Positions 46,572 through 58,590 of a stretch of DNA of 64,000 nucleotides are shown one piece after another. The DNA comes from Zygnema cylindricum (Eukaryota; Streptophyta; Zygnematophyceae; Zygnematales; Zygnemataceae): the NCBI GenBank assembly GCA_037447655.1, contig JBBHKE010001830.1:36746-100745 (forward strand). Reading direction: 5' to 3'. The translations under genes were made by a program, and so were the position numbers. The number at the start of each line of letters is the position of its first letter. The stretch's first letter is position 1. The notes under the pieces were generated by a model. The model was not told the DNA's origin, ran no database searches, and saw only the letters and a program-made list of their open reading frames with translations.

Positions 46572-48150
46572 ATTGCGCTGATTGCGTTGATTGCACTGGT
46601 TGCGATACGTGTGTAGCTGATTGCGCTGGTTGCAATCTATTTGTATTGACTGCTGTAGGTTCGGGTGGAACTGAACTTCTTAAGGAATTTGGAGAGAGTC
46701 TGACTTCAGAGTCACCATCGGAGAATGTTGCACTTGCTGGACAAGTTCTTGCATGCAATCTAAAATGACATACTCCTGTACTTTTTGTTGCTTTTGTTGC
46801 TCTGTCATTTGATATAAATCTACCGAGTCTAGTTCATCTTTGACAATGATATTCCTTGCTACAACTAATTTCTGCCTCTCAAATACAAAGACTATGTAAC
46901 CTTTTGATTGATCATCATATCTAACAAAATACTCGGTAATCCTTTCGGTTCCATTTTCCATCTGTCTGTAGATGTATCCAAGATAAAGCATTTACCACCA
47001 AAGACTTTGAAATGGCTAACATCAGGTTTGCTACCTGTCCAGATCACGTAAGTAGTAGATTCTACTGATCTTGATCCTATCCTATTCTTAATATTAACCG
47101 CACATATTAGAGCCTCAACCCATAATTTTGGATCCACATTTATATTTGCGAGCATCGACCTCGAGCTCTCCGTGAGAGATCTATTTAATCTCTCTGACAC
47201 TCTATTTTGTTTCGGTGAATATGGAACAGTCAACAGATGATTTATGCCCTCCTCGAGTAAAAAGGTTTCAAATTCTTTCGAAGTATATTCACCACCATTG
47301 TCCGATCTGAGCTGTAAAATAGGTAAACAATGAAGGTTTTCAGCCCATGCTTTAAAGTGTTTGAAGTGACCAAACACCTCACTTTTCTCCTTCATGAAGT
47401 AAACTTTTGTAAACTTGGAGAAATCATCTGTGAACTTGACCATATATTTCATTCCCCCGGCTGATGGAACCTTCGCAGGACCAAAAACATCCAAATGAAT
47501 TTGTTGTAAACGTTTTGTGTACCGATACTCAGTTTCTTTAGGAAATGGTAGTCTGTGGATTTTTCCCAAAGCGCAGCCATCACATGTTTTGACCAGCTGA
47601 TTTGTGATTCAGACACCCTCTATTTTTCTAGCAATGACCATTTTCTCAAACTATCATAGTTTACATGGCCTAATTATTTATGCCACAACTCATCTGAATG
47701 CAAAACACCGAAGTACAGAACATCATTCTCCTTGGTATTAGCCATATCCATTCGGTACAACTTGTTTTTATCTGTAGTACTTGTAACTGCGATTTTGCCA
47801 TTTTTGCTAACAACCTGCCTACCATTTTTCAATTAACCTCAAAGCCCTTACTCACTACCAAGTACGTAGAAAACAGATTTTTCTTAAAATCATGCACAAA
47901 TAAGACATTGTGAAGAGTTTGTTCAGTTGCTTTGCCCTCCACATCCACTAGCAAAGACACATCACCCACAGAACGAGTCTGAACACTCATTCAATAAGCA
48001 TAATAAAAATTTTTCTCCGGCGTTGTTTTCAGATTTTTAAAGATGGCTTTGTTCCAGCACATGTGGGCTGACGCTCTCGTGTCCATTATCCATCCAAGGT
48101 CCTTTGCGCCCTCTATCGCTGCCGCCATTGCGAATAGATCCGTGTCATCC
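46572..48150 (-). pseudogene. Copia-2 protease and integrase
   Basis: The protease reads 'GWIMDTRASAHMC', Arg (AGA, at 48075-48083 with its neighbours) replacing Gly of the active triplet. The integrase zinc module is degraded by stops (47570-47700). The core (46892-47569) is a long open frame with acidic residues in 'IHLDVFGP', 'RSDNGGEY' and 'RVSERLNRS'. A linker follows with 'SHFKVFGGKCFILD'. Only the core looks intact. Confidence 0.87.
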
Positions 48151-48159
48151 TCCTTAGAA

Positions 48160-49085
48160 ATTGTCAAAGTCTCATCCTAGAGCAATGAAGCCGCTGAAAA
48201 CAGTGCATTTCCACGAGGTGTAGACCCTGTGAAGTTTTTGTAAAATTGGATTTGTTGCCATCTAGGCCTGTATAAACCTGTATCATTAGCCTTTTTAAGC
48301 TTAGGACAAAATCAGTATTCATGACCTTTCTCACTACAATAAAAACATTCATTGTTGGATTGTCTATTCCCACTTTGATTAAACTGTCTAAACTCATTAG
48401 ACTGATTTCTTTGCTGATTAAACTGTCTTTTCCTCTCAAAGTCTGAATTAAAAGCTTCTACCTGCACAACATTGAGAATATTAGATGTAGCTTCCTCTTC
48501 TAGCAAAATATTGATAGCTAACTGTAAAGTCCAGTTAGCTTTATCTTTCTGTTTGAGCATATCAGATGCTCCTTTCATACTACGAGGGAGACCCCTCATG
48601 AGCAACGCTGCCTGTTGAAACTGAGGAAACTCCCCACCTGCACAAGCATGTGCATCTACAAGGATGCGAAACATGTTAGAATATTCAGCCATTGTACCGC
48701 CAGTGTACATATAGTCCCAATTTTTTCAAGCCAATAATAGTTCTTCCTAGACATTAGCTTTTCCATAATCATTTTTAAGAGACTTCCAGTTATCAATCGT
48801 TTTTTTCATTTTTATCCAAGTCATAGCTAAGTCCTCAGATATACAGAATTTCAAAATAGAATGAGCTTACGTATTTTTCTTAGACCAAGACGGATCATAT
48901 TCATCCAGAGAACCATCCAATATGTCTAAGAGATTGACATTCTCAAAATGTGTCTCCACCATATCCACCCAGTAAACATACTTTTCACCGGAAAAGATAG
49001 GAATTCTTGATGACAAGCCCATAACCTGTTGTTCTACGACCATCGTTGCAGGTAGAGGAGGAGCAGTTGTAGTAGAAGTAGACAT
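48160..49085 (-). pseudogene. Copia-2 gag
   Basis: ATG at 49085, [20 protein letters not shown], then 'IPIFSGEKYVYWVDMVE'. The core frame 48312-48710 has 'ALLMRGLPRSMKGASDML', then Gln/Asn-rich sequence and the knuckle CFYCSEKGHEY-FC, in which a stop replaces one spacer residue. Stops near 48866 and 48720 break the frame. Confidence 0.87.
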
Positions 49086-49220
49086 GATACACTCTTTGAA
49101 GCTATCAAGAATTGTATCAAACAATTGTTTGACAGTGCTCACCAAATCTCATAAAAGCATCCAAACCTCACAAAACTCTATCAGAATATAGAGTAACATA
49201 ATCACTAGCTAATCTATCAC

Positions 49221-49633
49221 TGTACACTCAATATGACTGAGAATCGTATACAGGTGATTTGATCAAATACTTGTTGCCTGTCTTAGTGAATCTCGTCCGT
49301 TGACTTGATTCATATCACGCGCAGTAGCGCAGTTCAATTCCTGATTACATTCAAATATCCGCAGCTTCGTAGCAGCTACGTTTGTCACATACAAAAGTTA
49401 ACCGCAGCTGCGTTTGTCTTGTTGTGCCGCAGGCTGCGTTCGTCCGTACGAATCATATAAAAAAAAACCGCAGCTGCGCTTGTTTCATCTGCGTTGCAAC
49501 TACGCTGTTCCAATGTTGGTGTTGGTACCATGCAAACATTCACAAAGCTTCAAGTGACGACGCGTGTCGTTATAGATCTATTTTCCCGCCTGTCAAATAT
49601 ATTTGTTTGAGACTTAAGCTTTCAAAACCAACA
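49221..49633 (-). repeat. Copia-2 5' LTR
   Basis: Partner of 44373-44785. It has two CGCAGCTGCG palindromes (near 49402 and 49470) and a poly-A-like 'ataaaaaaaaacc' between them. Confidence 0.92.
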
Positions 49634-50026
49634 CTAAAGAGTCGATAGTGGCACCGCCGGCTTGCAGCTAGATAAAAAGATGTCTCACTCCCTTCCGCTA
49701 AGTACCAGAATACAACCGATAAACAAAAGAGAGGGAAATTGGGAGAGGAGAGAACGAGAAGTACGTGAGAGAAAAACAAGTTATGTTTCCCATGAATGGC
49801 TTCTAGTCTACAGCTGTGGCCATGGCCATGGTGGTAGCTGTCTTGTTGAGTGAGAGAGGGAAAGGAGCTCTAAGTCTAGCCACAAACATTTTTAAGTCTC
49901 CCTGCCCTCCCATCGTGAACCGTGGTATGCCCTCCACGTTTTCTCTCTTAACAGGAGGAATTTCTATTTTTTTTTGCAATCCAGATAGAGAACTAAACCA
50001 TGTGTGCTAGTTTTTCCCTTGTGCAG
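49634..50026 (+). other. Upstream region of the G8 gene, first exon uncertain
   Basis: A purine-rich stretch (49730-49790) and a short frame MAMAMVVAVLLSERG from 49816 that could be a signal-peptide exon but has no homology support. A good acceptor (tttcccttgtgcag) ends the interval. The start of the gene may have been cut off by the Copia-2 insertion, whose LTR ends at 49633. Confidence 0.4.
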
Positions 50027-53000
50027 GTTACCAGCTTTGGAGCTCACCCGCCACGTGGCCCAATAGCATGGTACCTGGAGTCAGTAAAGGAGTGAATCTA
50101 GACGCTGTAATTCCTTACGGCGTGGCAGTGCTTTTAGATTTACCAAAAATACTATTGGGGTGCTTCAAATCGAAGGCCTTCTAAGGTGTGGTTATATGCT
50201 CGGAGGAGGACAGCTTCACTTGCTATTCAATCCTTTCAAATTTGAAGTTTCCTTAAAAAGGTTTTAATTTTTTTTCTTTGGCTAATTGGAACTTTTGCCT
50301 TGTGTAATTGGCAGTTTTCAAGATGACTCCCTCAGATCTACTTGAAGGCTCACCACGTGTCGGTAGAAGGAAAGCTTTCCATCGGATCTTTCGAGAAGCA
50401 ATTCAGCTAGAAGGCTACCTTTGAGCTTACGCCTGATTCCAATCGGGACCAATTGAAATTCACCAGTTTCCCTCTGGCAAACTCATGAAGTCCACGCTTC
50501 ATCGGTCACAAAGCCTTCGCTGTGGTATGTTGTATTTGTTCGCCGGAGTTTGCCTATTCGATGCATGATTGTAGAGACCAGATCTGGTAACTGTATGTTG
50601 CTTAGCTTACCAAAATACACGTAGCATGCAGATGGGAGGCCACGTGGACTTGCACGGCATGCCAGGTGGCAGCAATACGCCTTCGCGGTGCTAGCTAACA
50701 GCCACGGCAAAGGCATGATCCAAATCAATTGTGGTAGACAATCCTCTCGCCCTCCAATGGCCGGTGGGAGGCGTGATTTTGCCGGCCACCACGGACTACG
50801 ATTACAGCCAATCCGAACAGCGAATCATCCAAAAAGGTGAGATTAAGAGTCCTTTGATTCTCTCCTGGAAAATGCAAGTAAGGAATCACGAAGACAAAAT
50901 ATTTGATTTAAACAAGGAAAAGAAGTTTCCTTCACCAAAATTGTGATGACAAAACGATGGTTTTGGCTTGCTGTGAATGGTTGGTTTTGCAGTAAGCAAG
51001 TCCGCGGGAAAGGTCGTAGTCACCTTAAACCAGCCCTTGGCATTCTCACATAATGGCGTCATGGTGAGAGACGAAATGGGCGGATGGGTTGACCAACGTG
51101 CTGAGGTGGCGCTTCTCTCTCGCAACATCGTCATCACAAACAGACGAACCGTCGCCATATAATATCCTAGGTCATTGCCCCTCGGAACTTAGTCGTTTAT
51201 GTGGGAAATGATTGGTCAAGGGGTAGACAAGCAAGTGAATGTGGTAATACATAATAGAAAAGGTTTTTTTCATTTATCTCAAACAACTTTTTTTCCCGCT
51301 TGCAGGTGGACATTTCATAATTTATCAGACTCCCGACCCTCCACAGTATATCGAGGGAGTGGAGTTTTACAAGATGGGTCAGCAGGGCTGCCTGGGACGC
51401 TACAGCTTGCATTTCCATGTGGTTGGGAGCAGTCCCAGTTCTATTGCCGTTAGAAACTCCATCCATCAAAGCAAACAAGTGAGACAAAATTTCTCCGCTT
51501 TCACTAACTATCAGTTGTCATAAGTAGAGTGGAAAAAAAATATAAAAAAAAATGTTTCCTTTGGAAAATTCGAGTCCGACTGGTTTGGAACAGCTTTGTG
51601 TTTGACTTCCACTCTTGAGGATGAAATAATTTGGAAATGACCAGTTCGCACTGCGTTTTTACCAGTTTGCTGTATTCCAGATATTTATTTTGTTATCTTC
51701 CAGATATTATTTTGTTGTCTTCCAGATTTTAGTTTTATATGCATTTTAGATACTAATTTAGTCGTCTTCCAGATATTAATTTGTTGCGTTTTGTACTCTC
51801 AGCGATGCCTTGTCGTCCACGCGTCTCACAGCATTACTCTGAGGGAAAATGTGGCCTTCAATACCACGGGTCACTGCTTTTCTTTAGAGGAGGGAGGGGA
51901 ACAAAATAATGTGTTTGATTCCAACCTCGCTATCACTGCTCGCAGAGGTAGGTCGAGATTTTTTGTTTGTGAAGATCGAATTTGAGGTTAGCATTAAATG
52001 GATATAAAATCTCGATAAGGTTTCGAAACAGCTCAACATTTTATGGCATGACTACATTACATTGAAGGTGGTGTTTTTATCACAAAATGAGCCCGAAATA
52101 AAGAGCCAATGCTTTCCGTTTTTCTAACAATAAAAATGTTGTTTCTAATGGCCAGCTCTAAAACTTATTCCTGGAGAAACCGACAACAATCCGGCACAAT
52201 ACTGGATGCAAGCTCCAGGAAACATACACATTAATAATAGGGCCGTAGGTTCCCTTGACTCTGGGTGAGTTTCTAGATTCACATCTTGAGATTTTTTGCT
52301 TTTTACCGGGAAAGGAATTGTGATTGAAATCGATGTGGTGTGGAAACGTCACATGTGACAATTATGTTTTTTTACTTCTTTTTTGGCGGGGGTTTCCTTT
52401 TCAAACTCGTTTTGCGAATTATTATTTTTCTGTCATAGAAGGAGGTGAAGGGTGGGGAAGCATGGTCACAAAGTCCATGTGGACTGAAAGCATTGCATTT
52501 TGCAATAGTTTATTCTTCCCTCCAATTCTTTAACGTGGTAGAGACTTTTGCCAGAGATTGAACATGGGCTAACAAAGTACTGTAGTGTTTAATCTCACTG
52601 ATTTTCTATGCTTCGCATCAACATTTTCAGGTTTTGGTGGGACACGGGGAAGACCGTACGGGGGATGTCCCTCAGCATACCCGCCTTGAAAAATATTTTT
52701 CCCGATAATACAATTGTCAAGAAATTCAAGGGCAATGTCGCCCACTCCAGTCATAATGTGGGCATGAAGACATATCCTAGTGGATTTAAACCACTTCAAG
52801 GGACCAATGGGGTGAGTTTCTCAAAACATTAGAAAAATGAACCTTTTGTTCGACCGTTGCAACTATATTGTCCCATGGAATTGCTGCTTCTCTGACAAAC
52901 TACTGACATTTTTCCGTTGACTTGATTTTCCAGTCAATCGGTAGCGTATTTGAGGACCTTCTCATATACAAACACTCTACCCGAGGGTAAGACAGTGAGC

Positions 53001-56000
53001 CTGTATTAGTTTATGTATCAAAGCAGTTTAAGAAGCTATTGCTGCTGGTTTATACCTTCACAAAAAACAAAACTTTGGTTGACTTATTTTGCTCGATTAA
53101 TTGATCGTTTTTGCAGAATGTTTCTGCATCTTAGCCAATTTCTTACCGTGACTGGAACATTCGCCGACAATGGAGTAGGAATACTTATTCTTGAAAGTCG
53201 AGCTATTCACGTGACACGCTCTAAATTTGTTGGTCTCACCACTAATTATGGAAATCCCACTGGTTGTCACACGCCTGATCCTAGAGGGTGGTACTCAAAA
53301 TGCATGCCTATTTCCGGATGCGCGTGAGTACATATTCTCTAACCGCTTTTTTTGAATATTACTTGTTTTGTAAACGACTTATTTGAGGTCCTGCGTTGAT
53401 TAGCTTATAACATTGTTTAATCCCGATGCGGTGCTGCAGAATGCCCTTATCGGCCAATGTTTCTGGACGTACACACTCCGGATTTATGACATACCCATAT
53501 TTTGGTGTCCAAATTAGCCATGAAAGAAGAATTACTGGACACACGTTTCCCAATCGAGTTTCATACACAAGGTTTGTGACGCCCTTGGATGTTTCGAATT
53601 CAGAAACAAGCTAGTCTTATTGCAAGTTCTGCTCTTACCTGAAAAATTTGAACAAAATTAATGGATTGTTGCTCTTTTTTTGGTAATTGTAGGTTTGCCA
53701 ACTTCAACAGCTCTTGCTCCAAATTTGCAAAACCATCAGCCATAATACGCGTTCGAATAGCAGTTCGTGGTTCATAATTTAACCAGCAATTTAGCTTGAA
53801 GGTCAGTTGTTTGCCCCATACACAATCCACGCTCCCACTGGAACTAGAGACTCTCGTTATAAATTTCAAGCCGTAACACTGTTTCCTTTCAATTGTTTTC
53901 TTCTCAAACACGGTTGATGAGATGGCTATTACACATTCGGCAGAATAATGGTCCTTTCTCCTTTCCCTGATTTTGCTTGTGTTTCATGCATTTAATTATG
54001 TTCATCGCTTGTGCTAACTGTGAAATTCTACAACTCTCTTAAATCCTGAAATTGTGGCTGTGGTTACTATTTCTTTTTTTTTTCCAGGGTCTTCAGTTTT
54101 TTACTGATAGCCTTCCAACATACTTTTTTCCGCGAATGGCCAAATATGAGGTGAACTCTCCTTCTAGCAAGTATTCTCGCCTGCAAATATTCACGCATGC
54201 TTAACCTAACTAGGTCCAAATAATCACCAAGTACTTTGCTAAATGCACCATTTTGTAAGAAGTCTCTTTGGTAAAGTGCAGGGCATTTTCATTTGGGCCA
54301 ATCTTTCGTCATCCCACTTATAAAACTTTTTTTCTATTTGCTTTGGAATGCGCAGCAAATGAACTTGACTACAGACATTGGGGAACTCTCACAATACACT
54401 GTAATGAAAGACCTAGACGGGAGTATTATTGGCAAACTGGGAGCTATTAAAGCCAACAACCCATAGCCTCCTCAAACTGTACCATTTTTCCATATATAAA
54501 TGCCTATGGCTGTTATGAAACTTGCTACCGCAACATTAGGATGGAATACCCTGAACCAGGATTGCGCGAACATGGAACCTTCAACAACCGCAGTAGCACA
54601 ATACGTTTACACTTGTGTCGGTGTAGTATCCTTTCTTGTTTTGGAATTGCCAGCGTACTTCATCAGTACCTTCACCATTCAGGCACTAGCCGGCTCTCAG
54701 TCAGTAAGCTCACAAGCATTTGCTTTCGCAGGCTGTGACATCTCAATCCGCGCCCATGAGTCTGGTTGAGCCATTTTCGTTTTTGGAGATATCGTGCCAG
54801 AAATTCATTTCTAGACCTAATTTGTTTCAACTGCTAGCAAATGCCACGGCTTGAAAACATGCCCTTAAGGAGGGATACGCATGAAATAGGTTCAAACAGG
54901 AGAACAGACTTGAGTACGATTCATGAGATGCAATTTGAGGCTCCTTATAATCAGGACATGTTCCCTAACACTATTGACGATTTTTGATGTGATACAGGCC
55001 GTGCAAGATTCTCAGTAACCTCCAAAACGAGTGGCTATGGGACGCATCTAGAGCGGAACGTCGCCCTGTATTTTATGAACCGAACGCTAACACCTCTACC
55101 TTTAACAAAAGCGGGGCAGCAATTTTTGGTTTCAACAATGGTAAGCAAAGTTTACCAACAAATTGCCACAACTTTTTGAAGTGAAGCACAAAAGCACACA
55201 GTATATGATGCTTGTTTGGTCATTTGGAATGTCACATACATCAAAGGCTGTGGGCATAGATGTTGCTCTGCATTAAAAAAACAACTGATCTTGGACAATA
55301 GTTCTAATGTGAAATTGATCAGAGCAAAAAGCTGGATGCTAAAAGCCTTGGTGCTTAAATTCAAGCCTGGGTGTTCAAATTCCTTTCCTTCAATAAGGTC
55401 CTGGTCCACCAATGAGCAACACACTCCTATTTCTCGAGTCCTGGATTTCGTTCAGTAGCTGGTCTTCTAACATTATGTGTACTATGCTAACTATGGTTGC
55501 AGTCAATTTGGGACTAAAGATATTCTTGCCCAAACCATCACAAGCGGTGATCACATATTATTTCCGTAAAACCTTCCCTTTGAAAGATACGAGATGTTTT
55601 TCATCACTGTTTGTTCAACTCTTTGTTGAGGACGGCATAGTTCTTTACCTCAATGGCAAAGAGCTTCTATGCTCCAATATGCCGATTGGAGCAGTCAACG
55701 AAGCACTCTCGTATGTCAAATTCCATCGCTTTTGCATCGATGTTTTCCACTAATTAGCTCGCATTCAAGAATATTATAACACACACCTAACATTTTTCGG
55801 ATTGACTTGACTTTCCACCATCTCATGTACCACTGCCTCATCCCTATGGTTAAGTTTACCTGTCTTAATGCAATTTCTCCACCCGTTGCCTTCTATTACC
55901 AAGATTTTGAACATTCTATGCGGATTTTGGTGTGGCTTTTGACAGGCTTTGGTCAAAAAGTATGCATGGATGGCATGGCAAAACTTCACCGTTCCCCTAC

Positions 56001-56501
56001 CTGACCCTAAGAGCACCTACGGCCTAGTGGACGGGAACAATACTGTGGCTGCGGAGATCCATGTCTACAACAGAGGCGCAAAACGAGTGTTATTTGACAT
56101 GCAGATCGTTGGAAACCAGAAGTACGTCCTGCAATAAACTGCACACTGGTTCTTGTTTAATTGGTTGCAAGCTATTTTAAAGTAATTTGTTAATGTCAGC
56201 ATGCCATATAAGTGCTTAGGTGGTAGCCAGGAGTCTTTACAAAAACAGAAAGAAGCCCTATTGAATTGAGTAGTTGTATAACTAATTCTCACAGTAATGC
56301 ACTTTCAAGCAGCAATCACAATTCGGTTGAATTCAATTTTGGCAAGATGGTTTAAGGTGGGTGTACGCAGTGTTTCATACAAAGAACAGCGATGCAAGCT
56401 CAGCTGACCTATTTTAACATTACGACACCAAGTAACATTCTTTAGCTGTCTATGATTGATTTTGCAGAATCGACTGCACGGGAGGAACCCCACAAGTGTA
56501 A
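50027..56501 (+). pseudogene. G8-domain / parallel-beta-helix protein gene (CEMIP/TMEM2/fibrocystin-like), decayed
   Basis: Multi-exon host gene with good GT-AG borders. A G8 domain (50027-50185 and following: 'YQLWSSPATWP', 'VIPYGVAVLLD', 'VSVEGKLSIGS', 'GGHVDLHG', 'SEQRIIQK') leads to 'LNQPLAFSHNG' and 'EVALLSRNIVI' (ending near 51160). Clean exons follow: 51306-51478 (GHFIIYQ, LHFHVVG), 51803-51947, 52156-52264, 52631-52811, 52934-52986, 53117-53323, 53440-53571, 53693-53801, 54088-54150, 54356 on (MKDLDGSIIGKLG), 54998-55140, 55503-about 55713 (YYFRKTF, VLYLNGKE), 55946-56121 and 56468-56501 (IDCTGGTPQV, stop). This family is extracellular and carbohydrate-related in animals. The function here is unknown. 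Stops in the G8 exons (near 50415, 50487, 50698, 50719) and in later exons (near 53783, 54462), plus two one-base frame breaks, make it a pseudogene. Confidence 0.8.
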
Positions 56502-57847
56502 ACCCTCCAGGGACAAATGAACTGCCAGCTGCATTTTCATCCAACCGAATAAAGCCGCAAGATTTCGGTTCGAGTTTTCTGCTTATCATAAAGCTACTTG
56601 GAGCTGGCGATGGCGTTTTATCTGGCTTATAGGAATAATGTTGAATTCTCAATCTTTGTCAACTGCCATGTGTGAACACGGTTTGCAGCATAAGGCATGC
56701 GCCTTCTGCAGACGAAATCAGGCTGTTCACACATGGCCGTTGCTGGAGCTACTTTGCAGGTTAGCGGACGCTAAGGAGCTACACCGTGTATCGCTACGCT
56801 AATAGCGATACACGTTGTAGCTCATGGCTTAGCACTGTACTAAAAGAAGTTGATTCTTTAGCTTAAAAAATGTGATCGATTAAAAAAGAAAATGCATTAT
56901 ATTCATTTATTTATTCTGCTTGATTTTCATTTGTTTATTCTGCTTTATAGTCATCTATTTATTATATTTTATGGGCGTTGTATTCATATTAGAATGCATG
57001 GTGTATTAGATCACCTAGAGCTTCTTTAGAGTTGGAGTCTCCAGGCTTTGCTAATAGTAGTCTTACAATTTTCCATACATTAGGAAGGGTCATCTATTAT
57101 TTCAGTCATTCTTTTTGAAAGAGATATTTGGATACGTTTTGGTTTAGAAGCTTCATATAAATAGGGGTTAACTTTTAATATACAATGTGTTGTATTTTAA
57201 ATTCATCTTCAACAATTTGACTATTTGACATGACGTGGCTATACTTATCTGAATATTCTTTTGTTATTTAAAAAAAAAAAAAAAAAATAGGTGAATATAT
57301 GATAAACGGAGCCATCTTCTTGCCAAAGTAAGGCACAAATGAGTGCAGAGAGGAGATGTGCATGCTTTGGTCATAGGAAGATGACTCAAAAGACGGTGTT
57401 GATCAAATCTGAGTTTACAAAGTGGAAATCTGGGCTCATTATACGGAAAAATCAACGCATCTTTTGTTTTAAGTGTGAAGTTCTGTAGCTAATCAACAGG
57501 TTGAAATAGATGTCGGATCAAAACTTGTTTTTCACCATGTATTTTGCTACTTGGTTAAATTGAATTGGGGATGAATATGCCTTCCCGGTTTCCTCATCCA
57601 CGATGCTCTGTTTTTGGTGGACTGTAAGCTTGCTAGGTCAGCAGTATACATGCGCACAACGATAATACACGTAGATGTCCTATGCGCATAAAATGCACGG
57701 AGTAAACTAACAATTACTCATACAGTGCTCATTAAACAATTTCAAACTTTTTAAAATTCGTGGTAAAAATCGTGCTTTTTTTAATAATTTCAAATTTAAA
57801 AATTCAAATATTCAATACACTAAAAACTGAAACGCGCAACAAACAAG
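56502..57847. other. 3' flank of the G8 gene, no further gene
   Basis: AT-rich sequence with a hairpin (56776-56823) and an A17-18 tract at 57270-57287. No coding frame of interest. Confidence 0.5.
56776..56823. repeat. Near-perfect hairpin
   Basis: 20-base arms gagctacaccgtgtatcgct and its complement with one mismatch, 8-base loop. Imperfect pairing extends the stem through 'gctaag'/'cttagc'. It may be a deletion-derived foldback element. No terminator role can be shown. Confidence 0.75.
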
Positions 57848-57955
57848 CGACCAGGCTGCCTCGACGCTGAAACAGCGACCAGACTGCCTCGTCGCTGAAC
57901 CAGCGACCAGACTTCCTGGTTGCTGAACCAGCGACCAGACTGCCTCATCGATGGT
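57848..57955. repeat. 28-bp minisatellite, about 3.9 units
   Basis: Head-to-tail units beginning cgaccaggctgcctcgacgc with a few substitutions per unit. It is GC-rich against an AT-rich background. The unit is not a multiple of three, so it is not coding. Confidence 0.85.
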
Positions 57956-58110
57956 ACGACACGGCCTTGTTAAAAATATCCACAATAAAAAAAACCATGT
58001 CCATAAAAAAAAAGACAATTTTCAACTTGAAGCAAAAATAATCAAACGTTGTATTAATTAGGGGGATATGTTCTAATTCTCACATTAAAAATATGTCAAC
58101 TCGTTGCAGG

Positions 58111-58192
<82 letters not shown>

Positions 58193-58247
58193 GTATGTGT
58201 ATATATATATGCATGTGTATATATATATGTATGTGCATATATATATG

Positions 58248-58339
<92 letters not shown>

Positions 58340-58362
58340 CATACATATATATATACACATAC

Positions 58363-58397
<35 letters not shown>

Positions 58398-58410
58398 AAC
58401 ACATACATAT

Positions 58411-58474
<64 letters not shown>

Positions 58475-58502
58475 ACATACATATATATATATATATATAA
58501 AT

Positions 58503-58553
<51 letters not shown>

Positions 58554-58590
58554 AATATATATATATATACATATACACATACAAATATAT
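58111..58590. repeat. TA-rich microsatellite with higher-order pattern
   Basis: About 480 bp of (TA)n broken by regularly spaced 'tatgtatgtg' and 'cacatacata' variants. The left half carries 'gtatgtgtat' and the right half 'acacatacat', so the whole is an extended inverted repeat. All Tyr/Ile-repeat frames across it are artefacts. Confidence 0.9.

Larger units (their letters stand above)
44373..49633 (-). mobile_element. Copia-2, full-length reverse-strand element
   Basis: Two LTRs of exactly 413 bp (44373-44785 and 49221-49633) flank gag, protease, integrase, RT and RNase H. Stops and frameshifts occur throughout. The protease reads DTR and the RT loop NVDY, but the three integrase acidic residues are intact. 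The right end lies about 390 bp upstream of the first recognisable exon of the G8 gene. Confidence 0.92.

Noticed and set aside
49816-50010. MAMAMVVAVLL... as the signal-peptide exon of the G8 gene
   Set aside because: Plausible hydrophobic start but no family support and it does not join cleanly to the acceptor at 50026; left as uncertain.
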